Below, one piece after another: positions 45,949 through 53,413 of a stretch of DNA of 64,000 nucleotides. The notes below the pieces were generated by a model. The model saw nothing but the letters and a program-made list of their open reading frames with translations, was not told the origin of the DNA and made no database searches. Both the position numbers and the translations under genes were made by a program. How positions within the stretch are numbered: position 1 is the stretch's first letter; each line of letters opens with the position of its first letter. The stretch comes from Candidatus Methylacidiphilum fumarolicum (GTDB taxonomy: Bacteria; Verrucomicrobiota; Verrucomicrobiia; Methylacidiphilales; Methylacidiphilaceae), in contig NZ_OX458932.1 in assembly GCF_949774925.1 (NCBI RefSeq), positions 1,984,001-2,048,000 on the forward strand, given 5' to 3'.

Positions 45949-46466
45949 GTAAAAGCAGAAAAAGCTGATACGTCAATAAAGCAGGTGGTTAAAAGGGTTA
46001 AGGAATAATTAAAGCTCTTGCCATGCATATTTATAACTAGATTTGCATGGCAATATCAACAATAAGGCATTACTCCAGCTTGCCTGATAATCCATGTTCC
46101 CAAGTTTTCCCACACAGTTTCTGCTTCTTTCTGATCTTTAAGAGGTGTCTTAATAAATGTTCTGATCAAAAGACCTATAAAGAGAATCAATAAAACCTTA
46201 AAACTATGTTATAACATTAAGCGGAATATTGGAATTTTAGAAGAAGAGTACAGAAACAAAGAGTACGATCATAGTTTTTACAAAATAAATTATAATAATT
46301 AAAGATCAACTTAACAAAGTACATAGCCATATAAATAGAAGAAATAATATTAAAAGGGATCGAAATAGAACAATAAAGCCAACATCAACTAAGCAAGAAA
46401 TTGGATTTGTCTTGTCAATGCACAAAACAAATTAGAGAAAAAAAATATTTAATAAAAGAACAACAT
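45949..46466. other. Intergenic region upstream of the csx3-like gene
   Basis: About 520 bp, very AT-rich from 46180 on. It contains the solo IS left end at 46013-46061 and otherwise no gene or RNA that I can support. No CRISPR-type direct repeats were seen. Confidence 0.45.
46013..46061 (-). repeat. Solo left-end remnant of the IS found at 31.3-32.5 kb
   Basis: Palindrome TTGCCATGCA / TGCATGGCAA around 'ATAACTAGATT'. Over 45 nt it is identical at 36 positions to 32452-32496, in the same orientation. As at that site, a start codon and the first residues of the nuclease frame (M...HGKS) can be read on the minus strand, but the rest of the element is gone. Confidence 0.72.
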
Positions 46467-46841
46467 ATGAATAATCTTGATCTAAGAGTAATAGATACCC
46501 CTAAATTCCAGATTTTAAATATTAATATTGCTGGAAATGGAACCGTAGAGCCATCGGTTTTAAAAAACTTGGAACTTCCCAAATTAGACTATACCAAGGG
46601 GGTAGTCTTACATGGAAGAGGTCCAATATGGCTGTATGGTCATTTAGTCCACCAATGCCATCCTGCTCGTTGGGTAGGTGTTTTTGACCCCAGAATTGGT
46701 GGGGTCGTAGTCGAAAGACACCACAAAGAAGCTCCTGAGGTAGGGGAAACAATTCCAGCTAATGAAATTCAGAAATATTTAGAACATAATCAAGAACAAG
46801 CTAAGGATTCTTCCCGTCATCAAGCCCATATGGCTCCATGA
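46467..46841 (+). CDS. csx3: Csx3/Crn3-like CRISPR ring nuclease, orphan
   Basis: 124 residues from ATG 46467. The sequence has the Csx3 pattern: an N-terminal beta strand ('KFQILNINIAG'), 'PSVLKNLELP', then the signature 'GVVLHGRGPIWLYGHLVHQC' region and 'HPARWVGVFDPRIGGVVV'. His65 and Asp74 are nine residues apart, as are the His60/Asp69 pair I recall as important in Archaeoglobus Csx3. Csx3 (Crn3) cleaves cyclic tetra-adenylate made by type III CRISPR complexes and so switches off accessory nucleases. No cas genes and no array are in the window. The 40-residue tail ('EAPEVGETIPANEIQKYLEH...') is charged. Start at TTG 46401 is possible but less likely. Confidence 0.8.
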   Translation: MNNLDLRVIDTPKFQILNINIAGNGTVEPSVLKNLELPKLDYTKGVVLHGRGPIWLYGHLVHQCHPARWVGVFDPRIGGVVVERHHKEAPEVGETIPANEIQKYLEHNQEQAKDSSRHQAHMAP

Positions 46842-46891
46842 TTGCTCCTATAAATGCCAAGATAAGAAGGTATGCTCTGGTATAGAATCTT

Positions 46892-47287
46892 CTATCTATA
46901 CCAGGCATACCACTGGGCTTTAATTTCCTGGTCAATGTGGTAAACGTTATTCCATTGCCAAGTGACTTGACCACCATTGATTGTATAGCCTGCAGGAGAT
47001 AGTTTAAAGAAATTTCCAAATGTCCATTGAAGGGAAAATGGACTAGTGGACTTACCAATACCTGGAATGAACCGAAGGATAGTCCCTAGGTCTAAAGTAA
47101 ATGACTCATATAATGGAAAAGAGTCACGCCAATCAATTAGATTATGAAATTCATCTATTTTGTTTACCAATTTACTAGATAAAACAACACATTCTACTTG
47201 TATAATAGAACATCTTTTTCCAAAGTATGGAGTTTCATCTGAAATCCAGATGTAGCGTGCATATTTTGAAAATGAACGTTTAAACAT
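46892..47287 (-). CDS. Hypothetical protein, probably the 3' half of a gene split by a stop codon
   Basis: 131 residues, no family recognised, rich in aromatic residues (many Trp, Tyr and Phe, for example 'GGQVTWQWNNVYHIDQEIKAQWYAWY'). It has no signal peptide or membrane segment. Its first ATG lies two codons after the TAA of the 47291-47560 frame, in the same frame, so the two may once have been one ~220-residue protein. The C-terminus looks beta-rich, as in an exported or surface protein. Convergent with csx3. Confidence 0.5.
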   Translation of the reverse strand: MFKRSFSKYARYIWISDETPYFGKRCSIIQVECVVLSSKLVNKIDEFHNLIDWRDSFPLYESFTLDLGTILRFIPGIGKSTSPFSLQWTFGNFFKLSPAGYTINGGQVTWQWNNVYHIDQEIKAQWYAWYR

Positions 47288-47290
47288 TCT

Positions 47291-47560
47291 TTATGCTATA
47301 TCTCTATCATATCTTCTCATTGGCACATAGCGACCGTCTGCCCATCCTTTTATTGAAATAATTGGATACTGTAGATCCTCTGAATAATACAGATAACCAA
47401 CTATAAATGGGGCTTCATCATACTCATGTTCTTCAATGAAGATACGTGGTTCTTGTTGGGTGGCACCAGGCTTTTGTGTCAGAAAAAGCCTAGCATATGT
47501 TTCTACTCTTTCATAATACGCAAAAAAGAAAAGTGATAAAAGTATGGAGAACAAGTTCAT
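47291..47560 (-). CDS. Hypothetical membrane-anchored or exported protein, probably the 5' half of a split gene
   Basis: 89 residues with a hydrophobic N-terminal segment ('NLFSILLSLFFFAYY') that could be a signal peptide or anchor, then a polar domain ('EPRIFIEEHEYDEAPFIVGYLYYSEDLQYPI'...). It ends at TAA 47291-47293, directly followed in frame by AGA ATG, the start of the next frame. No strong Shine-Dalgarno. Function unknown. Confidence 0.5.
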   Translation of the reverse strand: MNLFSILLSLFFFAYYERVETYARLFLTQKPGATQQEPRIFIEEHEYDEAPFIVGYLYYSEDLQYPIISIKGWADGRYVPMRRYDRDIA

Positions 47561-47695
47561 GACAGAATATGCTATTTACATAATTAATATCATAAAACGA
47601 CAAAAAGGTTTTTACAATAGCGTTTGCGAAGATTAAATAAAAAGCATGTTAAGTTGGCTTTTCTAATCAAAAGAAAACATAGGTTTATAAAGAAA

Positions 47696-48115
47696 ATGAC
47701 AATAGATCCTCCAATTACTATTAGGTTTAGTAAACCTTTATCGATTAAGCTTTTTAAACATTGGATAAAAGAGATATTTGAAAATAGACCTAACAGCTTT
47801 AATCTCTGGGGGCATCCTATATGGCTTGGTCCCACAAAGGTACATGTCTACAACATTGATTGCTACTATTGGAAAACGTTCTTTTTAGATATAACCCACA
47901 ACGGTATCATAGCAATAATGCCTAATGATAGGTATATGGACATTGCTTACGTTGGGGATAAGTTTGTATGCCGGCATTGCGGATATGTGAGCGATGCGGA
48001 CAGGGTGGGCGCATACAACCTTAAGAAAAGGGTCAAAGATCCGGAGATAAGCCTGTGGACGCCGCGGGACCGGGTGAAGGCGATCCTTTCCTTGAGGTTT
48101 TCCTTCAGGAACTGA
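47696..48115 (+). CDS. Chimeric frame: resident hypothetical protein fused to the C-terminal zinc ribbon of a TnpB-like nuclease
   Basis: 139 residues from ATG 47696 (TTG 47624 possible). Residues 1-~82 are an unrecognised alpha/beta segment ('LWGHPIWLGPTKVHVYNIDCYYW', 'TFFLDITHNGIIAIMPNDRY'). From about residue 84 it is the TnpB tail: 'GDKFVCRHCGYVSDADRVGAYNLKKRV', with one Cys pair of the ribbon and the RuvC-III-type Asp, then 'DPEISLWTPRDRVKAILSLRFS'. The same tail occurs in pieces at 31.5-31.8 kb. The first Cys pair of the ribbon is missing, so the fusion cannot be a nuclease. Whether it is translated is unknown. Confidence 0.6.
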   Translation: MTIDPPITIRFSKPLSIKLFKHWIKEIFENRPNSFNLWGHPIWLGPTKVHVYNIDCYYWKTFFLDITHNGIIAIMPNDRYMDIAYVGDKFVCRHCGYVSDADRVGAYNLKKRVKDPEISLWTPRDRVKAILSLRFSFRN

Positions 48116-48315
48116 AAAACGCCCGATTGGAATCCCGATGAGAGGGACTGTTCCGGGGAGAACAATACCAGGCACCTGTGAGGTGCCCTCTTTGATTGTT
48201 AAGATGATACGTTCATTCTAGCCTGCTTCCTCGGAGAACGAACTGGACGTGGAAATTCCATGACCTATCAGATCAAAACCAAAGAGAAAAGAACGAACTT
48301 GGGTCTGGCGTAAGC
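47945..48315 (+). mobile_element. Right-end fragment of the IS family found at 31.3-32.5 kb
   Basis: Includes the tnpB tail and the following ~200 bp. The segment 48210-48315 ('GGAGAACGAACTGG' through 'AAAAGAACGAACTTGGGTC') matches the reverse complement of 31338-31440. A perfect hairpin GGCACC-TGTGA-GGTGCC lies at about 48171-48187, which fits an omega-RNA/right-end region. Most of the element upstream of the zinc ribbon is deleted. Confidence 0.7.
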
Positions 48316-48316
48316 A

Positions 48317-48350
48317 TTTTAAATACCTTTTGTTCAAAAGGTATTTAAAA
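48317..48350. repeat. Perfect 15-bp inverted repeat
   Basis: TTTTAAATACCTTTT, loop GTTC, AAAAGGTATTTAAAA. It follows the IS right end directly and lies 87 bp before the aldo/keto reductase ATG. It could act as a terminator for either direction (A/T tracts on both sides), an operator, or mark the IS insertion site. Confidence 0.7.
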
Positions 48351-48436
48351 ACTAAAACATTCCTAAAGCTTTTCACTCGCCATGATTAGTCCTAACGATT
48401 AATTAAGAAATAAATAACTGAATAGAAAAAAACACT

Positions 48437-49423
48437 ATGGATTACATTCAAATTCCTGCTATAGCCGAAAAAGTCTCTCGAATTGCTCTTGGCACCTGGG
48501 TTATGGGTGGATGGATGTGGGGAGGAATCGATGAAAAAGAAGCTATCCAAGCAATAATCAAAGCTGTTGAAGGAGGAATCAACATCATTGATACAGCTCC
48601 CATTTATGGTTTTGGGAAAGCAGAAGAAATAGTTGGCAAAGCCCTTCGGCTCATAGGAAAATCCCATCCTATTGTCATCGCTACTAAATTTGGTCTTGAA
48701 TGGAATCAGTTTGGGGAAATTCGGAGAAATTCTTCTCCAACAAGAATCAAACAGGAAATCGAGGATAGCCTAAGACGCCTTGGCCTCTCTGTCATAGATA
48801 TCTATCAAGTCCACTGGCCAGACTCCAAGGTTCCTTTTGAACAGACCGCAGAGTGTCTTTTGAGGTTAAAGGAACAAGGGAAAATTCGAGCTATAGGGGT
48901 CAGCAATTTTTCAACGAAGCAAATGGAACTTTTTAAAAAGGCTGCTCCCATTCATACTAATCAACCGCCTTATAATCTGTTCGAAAGAGAAATTGAAAAA
49001 GAACTTTTACCTTATTGTATCAAAGAAGGTATAGCAACCCTGACCTATGGTGTACTCTGTAGGGGATTGTTAACAGGAAAATTTCGTCCTGACTCCACTT
49101 TCCCCAATGGGGATCTGAGAAAAATAGATCCAAAGTTTCAAGGAGAAAATTTTCTTCGGTATCTTCAAGCTGTGGAAAAATTTAGACCTATTGCTGCCCG
49201 CTACGGAAAATCATTAGCACAATTTGCTGCTTGTTGGGCTCTGATGCAACCTGGAGTGTCTGTTGTGCTTTGGGGAGCCAGACGTCCAAGTCAGATAGAA
49301 GAAGCCTTTGGCGCTACTGGATGGCGTTTAGCTCAAGAAGACCTTCGAATGATTGACAAGATCCTTACCGAAACCATCCCTCAACCTATAGGTCCTGAAT
49401 TTATGGCTCCTATAGAAGGCTAA
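48437..49423 (+). CDS. Aldo/keto reductase
   Basis: 328-residue NADPH-dependent (beta/alpha)8 oxidoreductase of the AKR superfamily. The catalytic tetrad is present: Asp in 'NIIDTAPIYGFGKAEEIVG' with Tyr four to five residues on, Lys in 'IVIATKFGLEW', His in 'YQVHWPDSKVPFEQT'. 'IGVSNFSTKQM' and the C-terminal cofactor loop 'VSVVLWGARRPSQIEE' complete the fold. Physiological substrate unknown. Confidence 0.92.
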   Translation: MDYIQIPAIAEKVSRIALGTWVMGGWMWGGIDEKEAIQAIIKAVEGGINIIDTAPIYGFGKAEEIVGKALRLIGKSHPIVIATKFGLEWNQFGEIRRNSSPTRIKQEIEDSLRRLGLSVIDIYQVHWPDSKVPFEQTAECLLRLKEQGKIRAIGVSNFSTKQMELFKKAAPIHTNQPPYNLFEREIEKELLPYCIKEGIATLTYGVLCRGLLTGKFRPDSTFPNGDLRKIDPKFQGENFLRYLQAVEKFRPIAARYGKSLAQFAACWALMQPGVSVVLWGARRPSQIEEAFGATGWRLAQEDLRMIDKILTETIPQPIGPEFMAPIEG

Positions 49424-49693
49424 TCGCTCCACGGTTGCTCGGATGCTCTTTGTTGCTTTTATCCAGCCTCTTATCTCTGTGAGGAAAAGATAAAAACAAA
49501 TTGAACCGTCTTTTCTCTACCGCTATATTGAAAAGCAGTGTTTTAATGGATTGGTGTTTTGGTATTTAATTTCTTCTTCGAAGGCAAAAAAGAAAAGATT
49601 GTGTTGAAAATTACCCAAAGGCTGGTTAAAAACTAGCTTCTCTTATATCTTGTCAAATGGATCATTGAAGTGGGTTCACCTTTACATTGAAAA

Positions 49694-51514
49694 ATGGAAA
49701 AAATCCCAAGAGAAAGAATTAGAAATTTCTGTATTATCGCCCATGTAGACCATGGGAAGACGACGCTTTCAGATAGGCTTTTACAGATTACGGGAACCGT
49801 TGTTGAAAGCAAACTACAAAATCAGATGCTTGATTCCATGGAGCTAGAAAGAGAAAGAGGCATCACCATTAAAGCCCATCCCGTAACCATGACCTATTTC
49901 TATCCCAAAGAAAAGCAATACTATCAGCTCAATCTGATCGACACCCCTGGACACGTCGATTTTTCCTATGAAGTTTCTCGAAGTCTTTCGGCCTGCGAAG
50001 GAGCCCTTTTAGTCATCGATGCAACACAAGGGATTCAGGCTCAAACGGTTTCTAATGTCTTCCTAGCAGAAAAGCATAATCTCGTTCTTATCCCCGTCAT
50101 TAATAAGATAGACCTGCCAACGGCAAATCCTGAGCTTGTAAGAAAGCAACTAGAAGAAATTCTTGCTATTCCAGCTGATACAGCCATCCTTGCAAGTGGG
50201 AAAGAAGGCATCGGGATTGATGAAATTCTTCAAGCAATCATTCGCCAGATTCCTCCTCCGCGACCTTTTCTCGACCAAATTCTCAGAGCCTTAATTTTCG
50301 ACTCCGTTTACGATCCTTTTAAAGGAGTCATTCTCTATGTTCGTATGTTTTCGGGAAAAATTAAAAAAGGAGAGAAAATCCTCCTTTTATCGACAAAGAA
50401 GTCTTATGAAGTGAAAGAAGTGGGCATTTTCAATCCCAAAATGGTACCAGAAGAGGAATTATATGAAGGCAATTCTGGCTACATCATTGCAAATATTAAA
50501 GATCCTTCCGAAATTAAAATCGGCGATACCATAACTTGGGAGACCGGTGGAACATCCTCTCCACTGCCTGGCTTCCAAGAAATTGTACCTATGGTTTTCA
50601 GCGGGATCTATCCGCTAAACTCCTCTGAATTTGAAAAACTAAAGAATGCTATTCAAAAGCTACAAATTAATGACCCAGCGATTACCATCAGTCAAGAAAG
50701 TTCAGTTGCCCTTGGTTCGGGATTCCGCTGTGGATTCTTAGGACTTCTTCATATGGAGATAGTCCAAGAAAGACTAAGAAGAGAATATGGGGTGGACATA
50801 CTGACGACCTATCCTAGTGTCGTGTATAAAGTCTATTTGCGTTCCGGAGAAATCCTGGAAGTGGACAATCCTTCCAAACTCCCTGATCCCTCAACCATAG
50901 AGCATATCGCAGAGCCCTTAGTAAATGCTTATTTAATTGTTCCTTCTGAAAATATTGGGGAATTGATGCAGCTTATTTCTGAAAAAAGAGGCAGTTGTGA
51001 GACTACAGAAACCCTCGATCAAAATATGGTGATTCTACACTGCATCTTTCCATTAAATGAAATTCTTGTGGATTTTAATGACAAGCTAAAATCAATTACC
51101 CACGGCTACGGGTCGATGGATTATAAACCAGCAGGTTACCGGATCAGTGATTTAGTAAAACTTGATATTTTAGTCAATGGGGAACCGATTGAAGCTTTAA
51201 GCTGCATCGTGCATACATCCAAAGCGGAGTCTCGAGGCAGAGCGATCATTCAAAAACTCAAGGAACGCATTCCACGACATCTCTTTAAGATTGCCCTTCA
51301 AGCTGCCATAGGAAGCAAAATCATAGCCAGAGAAGATATAGGAGCTATTGGAAAGAATGTAACGGCTAAATGCTATGGGGGAGATATTACAAGAAAAAGA
51401 AAGCTGTTAGAAAAACAGAAAGAAGGCAAAAAAAGAATGAAGACATTTGGTAAAGTTGATATTCCTCAAGAAGCTTTCCTGGAAATCCTCAAAACAGATA
51501 TAAAACAATCATGA
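49694..51514 (+). CDS. lepA: Elongation factor 4 (ribosome back-translocase)
   Basis: 606-residue translational GTPase, the standard length. G1 'AHVDHGKTTLSDRLL', switch 'RERGITIKAHPVTM', G3 'IDTPGHVDFSYEVSR', G4 'INKIDLPTA'. The LepA-specific C-terminal domain ('RETLDQ'-type 'CETTETLDQNMVILHC' and 'AKCYGGDITRKRKLLEKQKEGKKRMK') is present, ending with the basic tail. Its TGA overlaps the lepB ATG (ATGA at 51511-51514). Confidence 0.97.
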   Translation: MEKIPRERIRNFCIIAHVDHGKTTLSDRLLQITGTVVESKLQNQMLDSMELERERGITIKAHPVTMTYFYPKEKQYYQLNLIDTPGHVDFSYEVSRSLSACEGALLVIDATQGIQAQTVSNVFLAEKHNLVLIPVINKIDLPTANPELVRKQLEEILAIPADTAILASGKEGIGIDEILQAIIRQIPPPRPFLDQILRALIFDSVYDPFKGVILYVRMFSGKIKKGEKILLLSTKKSYEVKEVGIFNPKMVPEEELYEGNSGYIIANIKDPSEIKIGDTITWETGGTSSPLPGFQEIVPMVFSGIYPLNSSEFEKLKNAIQKLQINDPAITISQESSVALGSGFRCGFLGLLHMEIVQERLRREYGVDILTTYPSVVYKVYLRSGEILEVDNPSKLPDPSTIEHIAEPLVNAYLIVPSENIGELMQLISEKRGSCETTETLDQNMVILHCIFPLNEILVDFNDKLKSITHGYGSMDYKPAGYRISDLVKLDILVNGEPIEALSCIVHTSKAESRGRAIIQKLKERIPRHLFKIALQAAIGSKIIAREDIGAIGKNVTAKCYGGDITRKRKLLEKQKEGKKRMKTFGKVDIPQEAFLEILKTDIKQS

Positions 51515-52653
51515 GTTTTCTACTTCTGAATAAAAAAGAAGCACAAGCCAAAAAAAATAGAAAAATGGCTTTACAATTTTTAAAAGACTTTCGAAGAAAG
51601 TTTAATTATCGCAAAGACTTACTCAACGAAAGTCAAGTCAAACAAGTTATAGACTACTTCCAAAGGTTTCAATCTGCCATTAATTCTCCCAAGAATAGTA
51701 ATCTAGAGGCAATCGTGGATGAAGGGGAAAAGTTATTTCATCTTCTTTTTCCTGAATCAAAATGGGCTGGATGGAAAGAAAATATCGAAGTTCTTTTTGT
51801 AGCGCTAGTGGTAGCTTTAGCTATTAGGGCTTATTTTTTGCAACCTTTTAAAATTCCTACAGACTCCATGAAACCGACGCTGTACGGAATCCAGGTTATC
51901 GAAAGAAACGAGAAACCTCCAAATTTTATCCAAAGGATTGTGGAGTTTGTTCTTCTTGGCAAAAGCTACCATAGCCTTTCTTTAAAAAAAGGAGGAACAC
52001 TCGAAAAAATCGAAGGAGGGAAGTTTTTGTTTTTTGAATACGCTAAGCTTATCTTCGATAGTGGAGAACAATCCTACCTTTGGACTAATCCTCACCTTTT
52101 AGAGTATAAGCTTGGCGTTCGTCCTGGTTTGTCCTTCGAGCCTAAAAACCATGTCTTGAATTTTGAAGTAGATACAGGGGATCAAGTCCTCGTCAATAAA
52201 TTGATTTACCATTTTCGTCCCCCCAAACGGGGAGAAGTCATTGTATTTAAAACAACTGGGATAGAGGGAATTGAGGCTAATCTGCGACTTCAAGGAATCG
52301 AAGGCTCTCAATACTATATCAAAAGATGCGTAGGAATCTGGGGTGATACACTCCAAATTCGCCCTCCATTTTTATTGATCAATGGATCAGCGACTCCCCC
52401 TAATCAGATGATGGCAAAAATTGAATCGCAAAAAAATGGCTATCAAGGCTATGTCATTTTACCTAACCAACAATATCTAGTCGATCCAACCGAAACCTAT
52501 ACGGTTCCACCATTATGCCTTTGGGCAATGGGAGATAACAGTCCTGATAGTCTCGATAGTAGATTTTGGGGCCCTGTGCCCATGCAAAATATTGTAGGCA
52601 CCGGATTTATTGTCTACTGGCCTTTCAATAAAAGATGGGGAATAATCCGTTAA
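51511..52653 (+). CDS. lepB: Signal peptidase I
   Basis: 380-residue membrane serine protease that removes Sec signal peptides. After a 90-residue cytoplasmic region comes one transmembrane helix ('VLFVALVVALAIRAYFL'). The catalytic Ser is in 'FKIPTDSMKPTLYG' (about 119) and the Lys in 'YYIKRCVGIWGD' (about 268), followed by 'LWAMGDNSPDSLDSRFWGPVP'. An insertion of about 100 residues between Ser and Lys makes it longer than E. coli-type enzymes. The lepA-lepB order is classical. Confidence 0.95.
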   Translation: MSFLLLNKKEAQAKKNRKMALQFLKDFRRKFNYRKDLLNESQVKQVIDYFQRFQSAINSPKNSNLEAIVDEGEKLFHLLFPESKWAGWKENIEVLFVALVVALAIRAYFLQPFKIPTDSMKPTLYGIQVIERNEKPPNFIQRIVEFVLLGKSYHSLSLKKGGTLEKIEGGKFLFFEYAKLIFDSGEQSYLWTNPHLLEYKLGVRPGLSFEPKNHVLNFEVDTGDQVLVNKLIYHFRPPKRGEVIVFKTTGIEGIEANLRLQGIEGSQYYIKRCVGIWGDTLQIRPPFLLINGSATPPNQMMAKIESQKNGYQGYVILPNQQYLVDPTETYTVPPLCLWAMGDNSPDSLDSRFWGPVPMQNIVGTGFIVYWPFNKRWGIIR

Positions 52654-52820
52654 CAAAATAGATTGGCAACCAAAGCAAGAAGAGCAGAAATAAAGAAAAC
52701 TATAAAAGATAATTTTTTCTTCTTTTTATAATAGCTCCATACAGCAAAGCCAAGGCCAGCTATAGCTATAGAGGACACACCTGCTGCTCCAATACAAACA
52801 GAACTCAATCCCAAAAACAT
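52650..52820 (-). CDS. 56-residue two-helix membrane protein
   Basis: Short minus-strand frame, ATG 52818-52820, stop TAA complement 52650-52652. It has two hydrophobic helices ('VCIGAAGVSSIAIAGLGFAVW' region and 'LSFIVFFISALLALVANLF') separated by a Lys cluster 'YYKKKKKL', a hairpin topology with the basic loop probably cytoplasmic. A purine-rich AGAAGAG precedes the ATG. Its stop overlaps the lepB stop (convergent). Function unknown. Confidence 0.6.
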   Translation of the reverse strand: MFLGLSSVCIGAAGVSSIAIAGLGFAVWSYYKKKKKLSFIVFFISALLALVANLFC

Positions 52821-52918
52821 TCTCTTCTATTAGCTGTTTTTTTTTGATCGTATATTTTTTTTAAAGAACTGCACAAAAATTATTTCTCTCTTTTTAAATA
52901 TAGCCATTTTTTAATTTC

Positions 52919-53383
52919 ATGTACAAATCTATCCTTTTAGCCCTGGAAAATAATGAAAGAGATCTCCCAATTATCGCTCATGTAAAAGAGCTTGCTTTCT
53001 TTCTTAAAGCCAAAGTCTTTCTCCTCCATGTCATGGCGGGTTTTGCCTTCCCATTTCCTGGATATGAATCATGGACAGTGGTCTCTAACGAAACGGTTGA
53101 AAATAGTATGGCTAAAGAAATGGCCATCAACAAAGAAAAATTAATTGCGGTTGCCAGGCTCTTCCAAGAAAAAGGCATCAATACAGAAATCATCATCCAA
53201 TATGGAGATGCTGCAACTCATATCGCTGAGATCTCGTTAGAAAAAAAAGTCGATTTGATAGTTATGGGAAGCCATTGCCATGGCTTAGTAGGATCAATTT
53301 TTTGGGGATCCACAGCAATTCCTGTAAGGAAGAAAGCAAAAGCTCCTATCTTATTGATTCGCTCGACTTCAGACGAATCCTAA
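52919..53383 (+). CDS. Universal stress protein (UspA family)
   Basis: 154 residues, one Usp domain. N-terminal 'YKSILLALENNERD' strand with acidic residues and the ATP-binding motif 'IVMGSHCHGLVGSIFWGSTA' (GX2GX9G(S/T)) at about 118-137 are present, so an ATP-binding Usp is expected. Convergent with fhs. Role in stress survival inferred from the family. Confidence 0.92.
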   Translation: MYKSILLALENNERDLPIIAHVKELAFFLKAKVFLLHVMAGFAFPFPGYESWTVVSNETVENSMAKEMAINKEKLIAVARLFQEKGINTEIIIQYGDAATHIAEISLEKKVDLIVMGSHCHGLVGSIFWGSTAIPVRKKAKAPILLIRSTSDES

Positions 53384-53413
53384 AACGGTGAAAAGAAAGC
53401 CGATAAAAAAAGT

